Below are positions 17,253-25,600 of a DNA stretch of 37,195 bases, one piece after another (the stretch's first letter is position 1; every line of letters begins with the position of its first letter). The DNA comes from an uncultured Spirochaetales bacterium (GTDB lineage: Bacteria > Spirochaetota > Spirochaetia > Sphaerochaetales > Sphaerochaetaceae). Location: the NCBI GenBank assembly GCA_949292445.1, contig CASEZU010000026.1, positions 1-37,195 on the forward strand. The letters run 5' to 3'. The notes beneath the pieces are model-generated. The model was not told the origin of the DNA. It did no database searches and saw nothing but the letters and a program-made list of their open reading frames with translations. Both the position numbers and the translations under genes were made by a program.

Positions 17253-17509
17253 CCGTGCGTGGAAACGCACGCTCTCGCATGAGCGGAAGATGCAGGTATT
17301 TCAGGTATTCTTTCTCCTTCTACGGAGCCGAAGAGCAATCTTCAATGAATACTTCCTTTCCCCGGGAACTCCGGGAGGCTGAAAAGACCCTGGGATTCGG
17401 TGAACTGCCTCTTTCCGGTCCATATGCCGGACCGATGCGTCCCCCAGATGTGCTTTGCACAGGCAAGGGAGAGGCCATGCCTTAGAGAAAAAGAATGAAG
17501 GTTGAGTTT
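17253..17509 (+). ncRNA. Structured 5' leader of rplM-rpsI (candidate ribosomal-protein leader)
   Basis: This 257-base stretch has no convincing gene. It can fold into a chain of short hairpins: GTGCGT-GGAA-ACGCAC (17255-17270), CTCC-6-GGAG (17314-17327), GAAGA-GCAA-TCTTC (17330-17343), CCCGG-5-CCGGG (17361-17375), CGGTCC-7-GGACCG (17416-17434) and TGTGC-3-GCACA (17449-17461). The first and third have GNRA-type loops. A tandem direct repeat of CAGGTATT lies at 17293-17309. L13 operons are feedback-regulated through their leaders in several bacteria; a similar role here is inferred. I could not match it to RNase P RNA, tmRNA, SRP RNA or a riboswitch by eye. Confidence 0.5.
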
Positions 17510-17938
17510 ATGAAGACTATTTTCATCAAACCGCAGTCGATCGAGAGAAAGTGGTATCTCATCGATGCAGAGGGTAAGCCGCTCGGAAGAGTCGCAGCAG
17601 AGGCTGCTTTTCTTCTCAGAGGCAAGAACAAGGCAGAGTATGTACCTCACCAGGAGATAGGTGACTACGTCATCATCATCAACGCAGCCAAGGCTAAAGT
17701 CACCGGCAACAAAGTAGCGGACAAGATGTATTACCGCCACTCCATGTATCCAGGCGGACTCAAGGCTGAGTCTTATGGAAAGATGGTAGCGCGCAAGCCC
17801 ACCTATCCGATGGAGCACGCTGTAAAGGGCATGCTTCCGAACAACAGGCTTGGAAGAAAGCTCTTCACAAATGTGAAGATCTACGCTGGTGCAGAGCACC
17901 CGCACATGGCACAGCAGCCGGTTGCTGTTGAGATTTAA
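17510..17938 (+). CDS. rplM: 50S ribosomal protein L13
   Basis: A 142-aa protein, exactly the usual length for bacterial L13, an early assembly protein of the large subunit. The N-terminus (MKTIFIKPQSIERKWYLIDA) aligns with E. coli L13. DYVIIINAAKAKVTGNK, YRHSMYPGGLK and GMLPNNRLGRKL are conserved family segments. I chose ATG 17510 rather than the ATG 15 bases upstream because it matches the family start and has AAGG eight bases before it. It is followed by rpsI after 11 bases, the standard L13-S9 pair. It is preceded by the long structured leader. Confidence 0.97.
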   Translation: MKTIFIKPQSIERKWYLIDAEGKPLGRVAAEAAFLLRGKNKAEYVPHQEIGDYVIIINAAKAKVTGNKVADKMYYRHSMYPGGLKAESYGKMVARKPTYPMEHAVKGMLPNNRLGRKLFTNVKIYAGAEHPHMAQQPVAVEI

Positions 17939-17949
17939 GGAGAGGCGAG

Positions 17950-18366
17950 ATGGCTACCAAGAAAGAAGATAACAAGTCAATCAACCTCGGCCACGGCGTC
18001 GGACGCCGCAAGACTTCCGTTGCAAGGGTCTACCTCAGGGAAGGAAACGGCCAGGTGAAGGTCAATGGAAGAACGCTCGAGGAGTATTTCGTCGATGCTA
18101 TCAACGCAGCGAAGGTTCTCCAGCCGTTCGAGGTTACTGAGACAACCGGAAAGTATGATCTCGTGATCACTGTCGCCGGCGGCGGAATCTGCTCACAGGC
18201 AGAGGCTTGCAGGCACGGTCTTGCAAGGGCGCTCGTGAATTACGATGCTGACCTCCGCCCGTCTCTCCATGCAGCAGGCCTCATGACCAGGGATTCCAGA
18301 ATGGTCGAGAGGAAGAAGTATGGTCAGAAGGGAGCAAGAAGGCGCTTCCAGTTCTCCAAGAGATAA
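17950..18366 (+). CDS. rpsI: 30S ribosomal protein S9
   Basis: A 138-aa small-subunit protein whose C-terminal tail reaches the P-site tRNA. The core starts at GVGRRKTSVARVYL (residues 16-29), with GGGICSQAEACRHGLARAL in the middle and the invariant basic end DSRMVERKKYGQKGARR...FSKR. A roughly 12-residue charged N-terminal extension precedes the core. AAGGAG lies ahead of the ATG. It is co-transcribed with rplM and followed by a hairpin terminator. Confidence 0.98.
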   Translation: MATKKEDNKSINLGHGVGRRKTSVARVYLREGNGQVKVNGRTLEEYFVDAINAAKVLQPFEVTETTGKYDLVITVAGGGICSQAEACRHGLARALVNYDADLRPSLHAAGLMTRDSRMVERKKYGQKGARRRFQFSKR

Positions 18367-18386
18367 CTGCTTTCTTTTCAGTATTG

Positions 18387-18419
18387 TGGTCGGTCTACAC
18401 AGATCGACCATTATTTTTC
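18387..18419 (+). terminator. Rho-independent terminator of rplM-rpsI
   Basis: A 9-bp stem (TGGTCGGTC / GATCGACCA, one G-U pair) with loop TACACA is followed by TTATTTTTC. It starts 21 bases after the rpsI stop. Confidence 0.9.
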
Positions 18420-18460
18420 TGCTTTATCTTTAAGTTTTCTATATTATTCCTTCATACTCC

Positions 18461-18479
18461 GGCCCTAGCATACAGGGCC
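18461..18479 (+). promoter_or_regulatory. 5'-UTR hairpin just before the ribosome binding site of the secreted-protein gene
   Basis: GGCCCT-7-AGGGCC is a perfect 6-bp stem ending at 18479; AAGGAG follows immediately at 18480-18485. An AT-rich region with TATTAT near 18442 is a candidate -10, which would place this hairpin near the 5' end of the mRNA. It may protect the message or modulate ribosome access. Confidence 0.4.
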
Positions 18480-18494
18480 AAGGAGATGGAAAAA

Positions 18495-18968
18495 ATGAAA
18501 AGACTAACAGTCGCATTGTGCCTGCTTCTTGTTGCGGGCTTCACACTTTCCGCCGCAGTTGATGCCAGGGCTGATGAGCTTCCTGCCGGAGCCGTCGCCT
18601 CTGATTCATCCTTCGGCGGTGTGAATCTTGTTGTCGGAGACGGAAGCGCATCCGTCGACAGCGTCTCGGTTCCTGCAGCCGATCCTTCTGGAAATGCTTA
18701 CAGCCAGGTCCTGACACTTTCCCAGGGCAGCGTCCTCGAATTCCCGGCCGTATCCGGCGAGACAGTGAAGATCTATGCCCAGGTTCCTCAGGACGGAAGC
18801 GCACTGTCGTTCCTGATCTCATCCGATGCAGGCCTCTCGGAGGTGCTGGAGAGTACAACTGATGACAACGCACTTGCCTATGCCGAGTACCCTGTCACAG
18901 CGGATGGAACATATACGCTTACCGTGGATGGGCCTTCGGCTTCGATCTACGAGGTCGTCGTTGAGTAA
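18495..18968 (+). CDS. Small secreted protein of unknown function
   Basis: A 157-aa protein with a clear signal peptide: basic MKR, a hydrophobic core through about residue 17, and possible Ala-x-Ala type cleavage near residue 21 or 26. The mature part has no cysteine, is rich in Ser, Val, Ala and Asp, and alternates short beta-type segments (VNLVVGDGSASVDSV, YEVVVE at the end), suggesting an all-beta sandwich. I do not recognise the family. ATG 18495 is chosen since AAGGAG is nine bases upstream; the in-frame ATG at 18486 touches that site directly. It stands alone between two terminators, so it is expressed as a single gene and, judging by the strong signals, possibly well expressed. Confidence 0.75.
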   Translation: MKRLTVALCLLLVAGFTLSAAVDARADELPAGAVASDSSFGGVNLVVGDGSASVDSVSVPAADPSGNAYSQVLTLSQGSVLEFPAVSGETVKIYAQVPQDGSALSFLISSDAGLSEVLESTTDDNALAYAEYPVTADGTYTLTVDGPSASIYEVVVE

Positions 18969-18985
18969 GGTCGGGAAGACCTGCG

Positions 18986-19012
18986 GGGGCTGGCATCTGC
19001 CGGCCCCTTTTT
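18986..19012 (+). terminator. Rho-independent terminator of the secreted-protein gene
   Basis: GGGGCTGGC pairs with GCCGGCCCC (9 bp with one G-U) around loop ATCT, followed by TTTTT. The putative -35 of recX lies inside this hairpin. Confidence 0.88.
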
Positions 19013-19019
19013 CTATCAT
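18990..19019 (+). promoter_or_regulatory. recX promoter, apparently leaderless
   Basis: CTGGCA (18990-18995), an 18-bp spacer and TATCAT (19014-19019) are followed by six bases and ATG 19026, with no ribosome binding site. The element overlaps the upstream terminator. Confidence 0.5.
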
Positions 19020-19025
19020 CATGTC

Positions 19026-19472
19026 ATGGATGCTTATGAACGTGCTCTGAGGCTTCTTTCGATGAGGGAGCATACGGAGAAGGAGATCCGCAGCAAGCTG
19101 ATGGACAAGGGGTGCAGGGAGGATGAGACGGATGAAGCTGTCAGACGCCTCATTGCGGAAGGAAGCCTTTCCGAGAAACGTTTTGCGGAAAGCTATATCA
19201 GATCGCGCCTGAGAAAAAGTCCTGAAGGCCGTCCTGTCCTCAGAATGAGGCTCAGGGAGAAGGGGACACCTTCCTCCATCGCTGATGATGCGCTCTCTGC
19301 GGCCTGGGAAAACGGGCTCTACATAAAACCTCTTGCTGAATATTATTCATCGCTCTGCCGCAGAAAGGGAGAGGAGGGTGCAAGAGCTGCCCTCCTCAGG
19401 AAAGGCTTCCGTGAAAGCGAGATCAGGGAAGCTGTATCACTCCTCGGCAGAGAGGGATGTGAAGGCGAATGA
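19026..19472 (+). CDS. recX: RecA regulator RecX
   Basis: A 148-aa, helix-rich, highly charged protein. The N-terminal block ALRLLSMREHTEKEIRSKL (7-25) is the RecX repeat signature, repeated in degenerate form twice (RFAESYIRSRLRKSPEGR and ARAALLRKGFRESEIREAV). RecX modulates RecA filaments; recA itself is not in the window. Length is at the short end of the family range. It lies downstream of a terminator and appears to have its own leaderless promoter. Its 3' end overlaps the convergent adenine deaminase gene by 36 nt. Confidence 0.9.
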   Translation: MDAYERALRLLSMREHTEKEIRSKLMDKGCREDETDEAVRRLIAEGSLSEKRFAESYIRSRLRKSPEGRPVLRMRLREKGTPSSIADDALSAAWENGLYIKPLAEYYSSLCRRKGEEGARAALLRKGFRESEIREAVSLLGREGCEGE

Positions 19473-21179
19473 CTCAACGTCAAATAATCCGCAGTCCGTC
19501 AGCTTCAGCGCCGGTATGACGGGCAGGGCCATGAAGCAGAGCGTCATGAACGGATCGATTCCTTCTGCCACATGAAGCTCCTTCCTTGCTGTCTCATGCA
19601 TGCTTTCAAGGCATGCCGTGACTTCCTCAAGCGGCAGATCCGTCATCAGACCGGCTATCTCAAGCCTGTGGGTTCCAAGCTCTATGCCGTCTCTGAACAT
19701 CGTGATGCCGCCGCCGATCGCGATCAGTTTCCTGACAGCTGCCGCCATATCACTGTCATTGTCTCCTATGACTATTATGTTGTGAGAATCATGGGCGATG
19801 GATGTCGCCACAGCTCCGTGCCTCATTCCATATCCTCTGATGAGGGCTACGGCGGCATTGCCCGTACCGTGGTGACGTTCTATGACGGCGAGCTTCAGGA
19901 TGTCCTTGTCATCCTCATGTACCCATTCTCCGTCCGCATCACGCTTTATCCAGGCCTCTCCCTTTCCTGTCACAACTCCGCCGGGTATTATGTCGATCAC
20001 CTTCACATGGTCGGAACCCGGCCTGAGGGAGAGCTTCTTTACGGAGAAGTCCTTCACATCCATGCGGCCTTCGACATTCTCAGGCTTTGTGTGCGGCGCT
20101 TTCTCAATGATCTTCCCGTCTATTGCCGCAAGGCATCCTCCGATGAAGACCTCCTCCGGTTTTATTCCCTTGTCTATCGAAGAGGTGAGGATGAAGTCTG
20201 CGCGCTTTCCGGGGGCTATCATGCCGCGGTCGCTGAGGCGGTAGCAGATTGCCGCATTGAGCGTGGCCATGGAGATTGCGGTGACTGGATCTAGGCCGTG
20301 CTGTATCGCGAGTGAAACGCCGTAGTTCACATGGCCGTCATTGACGATCGACTGGGGCTGCCTGTCATCTGTGCAGAAGAGGATGCGGGAGCTGTTCCCT
20401 GCCGTGATACCGGGAAGGAGCTGCAGCACATTCCTGCATGCTGTCCCTTCCCTGAGCATGACATACATCCCTTTCCTGACTTTGTCGTGGAGCTCCTCAG
20501 GGGTCTCACACTCATGGTCTGTCGTGATACCGGCTGCTGCGTAGCTGTCGAGGGCAGGGCCTATGATGGAGGGGGCGTGTCCGTCGATGTTCTTTCCCCT
20601 CCTGTATGCCTCATCCAGCTTGGCCATCACCTCATCATCTGCCGCGGCGACTCCCGGATAATTCATCATCTCGCCCAGTCCCAGGACTCTCGGGTTGTCG
20701 ATATACTTCTCAATTTCTGCAGCCTTCAGCACCGCGCCCGAGTGTTCGAACGGTGTTGCCGGAACACATGACGGGAACATCAGGAAAACCGAGAGCGGTA
20801 TCTTCTCCGATGTTTTCAGCATGTAGGCCATGCCGTCCAGGCCGGTGACATTGCATATCTCATGGGGATCGGCGATCACCGTCGTAGTTCCGCACGGAAC
20901 CACCGCATCCGAGAACTCGGAAGGGGAGAGGTGCGATGATTCTATATGGCAATGGGCATCGATGAGGCCCGGGAGCATGTATCTTCCTCCCGCATCGATT
21001 TCCTTTGCTGCGGTCCTGTCTCCTCCGAAGCCCACGATCATCCCGCCGGAGATGAAGACATCGGCGCTGAATATCTCCTTGTTGCATACATCTACAACGC
21101 GCGCGTTCTTTATGACGAGATCGCACTGCTTCCTTCCTGCTGCGGCATCTATGAGCGCTGAAACTTTAGTTCTGTCCAT
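19437..21179 (-). CDS. ade: Adenine deaminase (AdeC type)
   Basis: A 580-aa amidohydrolase-superfamily enzyme that converts adenine to hypoxanthine and ammonia. The metal site HCHIESS has His76 and His78; IADPHEICNVTG, PSCVPATPFEHSG, LGLGEMMNYPGV and the C-terminal IARDSHN-like segment SIAHDSHNIIVIG are typical of Ade. I set the start at ATG 21179, where GGAGG is five bases upstream and the protein begins like Bacillus Ade; an upstream in-frame ATG at 21254 lies beyond the predicted promoter. It is divergent from a purine permease with which it probably forms an adenine uptake and deamination unit. The 3' end overlaps recX. Confidence 0.93.
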   Translation of the reverse strand: MDRTKVSALIDAAAGRKQCDLVIKNARVVDVCNKEIFSADVFISGGMIVGFGGDRTAAKEIDAGGRYMLPGLIDAHCHIESSHLSPSEFSDAVVPCGTTTVIADPHEICNVTGLDGMAYMLKTSEKIPLSVFLMFPSCVPATPFEHSGAVLKAAEIEKYIDNPRVLGLGEMMNYPGVAAADDEVMAKLDEAYRRGKNIDGHAPSIIGPALDSYAAAGITTDHECETPEELHDKVRKGMYVMLREGTACRNVLQLLPGITAGNSSRILFCTDDRQPQSIVNDGHVNYGVSLAIQHGLDPVTAISMATLNAAICYRLSDRGMIAPGKRADFILTSSIDKGIKPEEVFIGGCLAAIDGKIIEKAPHTKPENVEGRMDVKDFSVKKLSLRPGSDHVKVIDIIPGGVVTGKGEAWIKRDADGEWVHEDDKDILKLAVIERHHGTGNAAVALIRGYGMRHGAVATSIAHDSHNIIVIGDNDSDMAAAVRKLIAIGGGITMFRDGIELGTHRLEIAGLMTDLPLEEVTACLESMHETARKELHVAEGIDPFMTLCFMALPVIPALKLTDCGLFDVESFAFTSLSAEE

Positions 21180-21195
21180 TCCTGCCTCCGTTATC

Positions 21196-21327
21196 AGTCT
21201 AAGCCAGTTTTCCGTATGTGGCAAACCCAAATGGACAAACTGCTCTTTCTGCATTATCAGAGGAGAGAAAGTGTCGGATAGCTCAGAAAACGAATATGTT
21301 TGTATGTGGCAGGCCAGCGTGTAGAAT
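21196..21327. promoter_or_regulatory. Divergent ade / purine permease promoters with a shared direct repeat
   Basis: Minus strand: TTGCCA (21224-21219), 17 bp, TAGACT (21201-21196) for ade. Plus strand: TTTGTA (21299-21304), 17 bp, TAGAAT (21322-21327) for the permease. The 10-mer GTATGTGGCA occurs at 21214-21223 and 21302-21311, overlapping the -35 of each promoter. No purine-riboswitch core is visible in either leader. Confidence 0.55.
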
Positions 21328-21346
21328 ATAGGGAAAGAAGGAAGGA

Positions 21347-22633
21347 ATGGAGAAGTTTTTCAGACTCAGAGAAAGAGGGACTGATGTCCGCACGGAGGTT
21401 ATCGCAGGCATCACCACGTTCCTCGCCATGGCATATATACTCATTGTCAATCCGGCCATACTGGGGGAAACCGGCATGGATCCTGGAGCCGTTTTCTCGG
21501 CGACCGCGCTTTCGTCTGCCGCTGCCACCGCAGTCATGGCGCTGCTGGCCAATCTGCCGTATGCCCTCACTCCCGGCATGGGACTCAATGCGTTCTTCGC
21601 ATATACCGTGGTGCTCGGGATGGGATATCCCTGGCAGACCGCGCTCGCCGCTGTTTTCATCGAGGGGATACTCTTCATCATTCTCACGATATTCAATGTC
21701 CGTCAGGCGATAATCAACGCAGTCCCCCTGACGCTGAGGAAGGCAATAAGCGGCGGGATCGGGCTTTTCATCGCCTTTATAGGACTGCAGGAGGCCGGCA
21801 TCATAACAGGAGGCCGGAATCTCGTCGCCCTCGGGGATATCTCCGCTGTGGGGCCTCCTCTTCTCGCATCAGCCGGGATCCTCATTATGGGGATTCTTTC
21901 CGTGCTGAAGGTAAGGGGAGCCCTTCTCATAGGGATCGCTCTCACTTCAGTCATCGGAATACCGATGGGGCTCACATATTACCATGGAGGCAGTTTCCTG
22001 CCGCCTTCCATCGCCCCCACATTCTGTCAGTTCGATTTCTCCGGCATTTTCTCCTTTGAGTTTCTCGTTGTCATCTTCACGTTCCTTTTTGTCGATATGT
22101 TCGATACAGCCGGAACGCTCATCGGATGTGCGACAGAGGCCGGGATGGTGGATGAGGAAGGGAACATACCGAATGCCAAGGAAGCGCTCTTCTCCGATGC
22201 GCTGGGAACGACGATCGGGGCGATGCTCGGCACTTCAACCGTGACAACCTCGGCAGAGAGCTCTGCAGGTGTCGTCGCAGGAGGAAGGACGGGGCTGTCA
22301 GCGCTTGTGGCCGCACTCCTCTTCCTTTTCTCGCTCTTCCTCTCGCCGCTTTTCCTTTCTATACCGCGCGCTGCCACTGCTCCGGCGCTTGTCATAGTCG
22401 GCTTCTCTATGATGGGCCCTGTCAGCGGGATCGATTTCCGTGATCCGTCGGAGGGTATCCCCGCATTCCTATGCATGCTGATGATGGTGCTTTCCTATTC
22501 CATAGCCGATGGCATGATGGCCGGGGTCATCACCTATGTGGTGCTCAAGGCTGTGAAGAGGGAGTTCTCCTCCGTCTCTGTTTCCACTGCCGCGCTTGCA
22601 GCTGTGTTCCTGCTGAAGCTGATCATCGGGTGA
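21347..22633 (+). CDS. NCS2/AzgA-family purine permease
   Basis: A 428-aa inner-membrane transporter with about 12-14 hydrophobic segments. The N-terminus (EVIAGITTFLAMAYILIVNPAIL, about residues 17-39) and TPGMGLNAFFAYTVV are hallmarks of the AzgA branch (PbuG, PbuO, YjcD types), which import adenine, guanine or hypoxanthine by proton symport. FVDMFDTAGTLIGCA and GTSTVTTSAESSAGV are the conserved substrate-site helices. The divergent adenine deaminase makes adenine or hypoxanthine the likely substrate. ATG 21347 is preceded by AAGGAAGG. A hairpin follows the stop. Confidence 0.93.
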   Translation: MEKFFRLRERGTDVRTEVIAGITTFLAMAYILIVNPAILGETGMDPGAVFSATALSSAAATAVMALLANLPYALTPGMGLNAFFAYTVVLGMGYPWQTALAAVFIEGILFIILTIFNVRQAIINAVPLTLRKAISGGIGLFIAFIGLQEAGIITGGRNLVALGDISAVGPPLLASAGILIMGILSVLKVRGALLIGIALTSVIGIPMGLTYYHGGSFLPPSIAPTFCQFDFSGIFSFEFLVVIFTFLFVDMFDTAGTLIGCATEAGMVDEEGNIPNAKEALFSDALGTTIGAMLGTSTVTTSAESSAGVVAGGRTGLSALVAALLFLFSLFLSPLFLSIPRAATAPALVIVGFSMMGPVSGIDFRDPSEGIPAFLCMLMMVLSYSIADGMMAGVITYVVLKAVKREFSSVSVSTAALAAVFLLKLIIG

Positions 22634-22639
22634 AAAAGA

Positions 22640-22662
22640 GATCCCGGCGCGGTGCCGGGATC
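22640..22662. terminator. Terminator between convergent permease and RND operon
   Basis: A 9-bp perfect stem GATCCCGGC / GCCGGGATC with loop GCGGT. On the minus strand it is followed by TCTTTTTC, so it mainly ends the RND operon; on the plus strand the U-tract is poor. Confidence 0.88.
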
Positions 22663-22673
22663 CTCTTGTGATC

Positions 22674-25600
22674 TCAGATCATGTCGTCCAGCTTTGTGAG
22701 CCTTCTCATATCGAATTCCCTGAGCTGGTTTGTAAGCGTATCCGGATCGTTGTACTTCTTCTCCCTGTGCTTGTTGAAGATCAGGTAGAGCGTAGGGGAG
22801 AGGAGCAGCGTCAAGAACGCACCTGTGATGATACCTCCGGTGAACGTGACCGCAAGAGGCTGCATCATCTCCGCACCCTCTCCGGGGAAGAACGCCATCG
22901 GGATCATTCCCAGGATTGTCGTCAGCGTTGTCATGAGAATCGGCCTGAGACGTCCGTAAGCCGCCTGCAGACATGCCTGCTTGACAGGCACTTTCTGCTC
23001 GACGAGGCGGTTGATGCAGTCCACGAGAACGATTCCGTTGTTTACGACCGTTCCTATGAGCGCGATGATGCCGACGATCGAGAAGAGCGAGAACTGCTGT
23101 CCCATGGCGACGTGGATCCAGATAACACCGATCATCAGCAGCGGGATTGTCGCGAAGATGATGAGCGGGTCGATCATGGACTCGAACTGCGCAGCCATGA
23201 CGGCATAGACGAGGAAGAGGGCGAGCGCGACTATCATCAGCATGGTCGGAAGATACTCTGCGAATGTCGACATCTCTCCGGTCTGCTCGAGTGTCACGCC
23301 CTCGGGAAGGACGAGATGCTCGGCAAGCGCGCTGTCAACAGCCGCCTGCACTTCATTGGCCGCATAACCATCAAGGATGGAGGCGGAGACGTGGTTGATA
23401 CGCTCCTTGTTCTCCCTCATGATCGTCATAGGCGCTGTATCCTCTACGAGGTCAGCGACAGCATCGAGACGAACGGTGCCGCCCTTCGATGTCGGGACCA
23501 TGAGTGCCTCGAGGTCCTCGACCGTCTGGAGCTGGTCCTCATCGACCCTTACGACAAGGTCATATGTCGTGTCGGTGTCGAAGGTGGATATCTCGGTTGC
23601 AGTGACGCCGGTGAGTGCCGCCTGCACGGTTGTCATGAGGTCGCTCATCGAGACTCCGAGGTCGCGTGCCTTCTGCTGGTCGATGACCACGGAATACTTC
23701 GGAGCACCGTTGTCGATATCGGAATCGATGTTCTCGACCTGCGGGACATAGGTGTGGAGTATGTCCATGATATCATTCGCGACCTGATATGCCTGATCGG
23801 TGTCATTCGAGTGGATCGTTACCTGAATGCCGGTGCCGGACATTGATCTCATGTCGGAGAAGAGCCATTCAGCCTCCGGATCCTCGTTCAGCAGCGGCCT
23901 GAGCATGTCCTGTATCTCCGTCACAGAGTACTTCTGCTCTGTGATATCCGGAAGATCGATCTCGATCGAGCCTGTGTTGGATGAGCCGACTTCTGTGAGT
24001 ATCGACTCATAGCTGTCCTCAGGAAGCGTCGCAAGCACCTTCTTCTCCATGTCGAAGACGTATTCTTTTGTCACATCCTGCGTCGTTCCCTGATCGAGCG
24101 TAAGGTCGAGGGTCACGGCATCGTCCGTTGTGGAGACAGGGAAGAGCGAGATTCCGAGGTCGCCGAACTTGATGAGGGAGACGATGAGGAGCAGCACCAG
24201 CAGGAGGATCAGCAGGAACTTCCTGTTGAGGAAGTAGTTGAGCACTCTGACGTATGCGTTCCTCATGTGCATCTCGCCTCTGACCATCGCATCATCGATT
24301 GCTTTCAGCGGCTTCCACCTGAGCGGTTTCTGAGTCCTTGTGTTGATCTTCAGGATCGAGCCGCAGAGAGCAGGCACGAGCGTGACAGCGACAAAGAGCG
24401 AGGCGAAGAGCGAGATACATACGGTGATGACGAGATCCTGGAACATGATGCCGATCATGCCGATATCGTACTTGTAGATGAGGATAGGCACGAATACGCA
24501 GATTGTCGTCAGCGTCGATGCGCAGATTGCGGTAAACATGTTCTTGCTGCCGAGGATAGCCGCGACAGCGCTCCTCTCACCCTTCTGGCGGAAGGTGTAG
24601 GTGTTCTCAAGGATGATGATCGATGCATCGACTGTCATTCCTATGCCGAGGATGAGGCCGGACATACTCATCGCGTTGACTGACATGCCTGTGACCGACA
24701 TCAGCATGAGCGTGATGAGGATACAGATGGGCATTGAGAGCGAGATGATGATTGTCGTCTTTATTCCGCGGAGGAAGACGAAGATGATGAGTGCAGCGAG
24801 GATGACTCCCTGTATGGCTGAGTTCACGACCTCGTTCATAGTGTCGGTGATCATCTCCGTCGAATCACGCTGGATCTCCAGCACGAGACCTTCTGGAAGC
24901 TCTGCCTGAATCTCCGGAAGCGCTTCCCTGACAGCCTTGGCGACAGTTGTCTCGTTGCTGTCGGACTCATTGGAGATGTTTATAGTGACGATCTCGTTTC
25001 CGTCGAGATAGGAGAGGCGTCCGCCTGACGCTGTGTCCTCAACGACCTCAGCGACATCCTGCAGATAGATCGGGGTTCCCTTCGCTGTATAGCCTACGAT
25101 GGTCTCCCTGATGTCATCGAGCGTCATGTAGCGTGCATCTGCCGTGATCTGGTAATCCATGCCGCGCTGGGTTATCTCTCCGCCCGTGCTCTGCATGTTG
25201 CGTGCCGCGATCATTGCCGAGATCTGGGAGATCGTCAGGTTGTAAGCCTCGAGCCTGTTGGGATCGACCTCAACGCTGTACTCAATCGGGGCACCGCCGT
25301 ATACATTGACCTGTGACACGCCTTCGACTCTTTCAATGAGAGGCTGGATCGTGTTCTCCGCAATGTACTGGAGCTCATCCTCCGTCCTGTCGCCGGTGAG
25401 AGTGAGGCGCATGATCGAACCAGACCCCATCGAGTCGAAGCGGATGACCATCGGGTTCTCCGCCCAGTCGGGGAGCATTCTCGACATCATCGAGGTTATG
25501 GTGTTCACATCCTCGGAGGCATCATCGAGATCTGTGCCGTAATCGAATTCTAGAATTATAATCGACCTTCCTTCCTGGGAGATCGAGGTCATTGTATCCA

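Noticed and set aside
17255..17485. Open frame of up to 76 codons in the rplM leader (also from an internal ATG at 17345)
   Set aside because: It has no ribosome binding site, its sequence resembles no known protein, and it overlaps all the leader hairpins. Chance openness is more likely.
17253..17509. Known housekeeping RNA (RNase P, tmRNA, SRP RNA, 6S) in the leader
   Set aside because: None of the conserved core sequences of these RNAs is visible.
21180..21346. Purine riboswitch ahead of ade or the permease
   Set aside because: I looked for the conserved three-way junction core bases and did not find them on either strand; promoter repeats explain the region better.
22668..23846. 392-codon open frame opposite the RND pump gene
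   Set aside because: It is rich in Asp, His, Arg and Cys, as expected for the antisense of a conserved membrane protein gene, and has no signals of its own.
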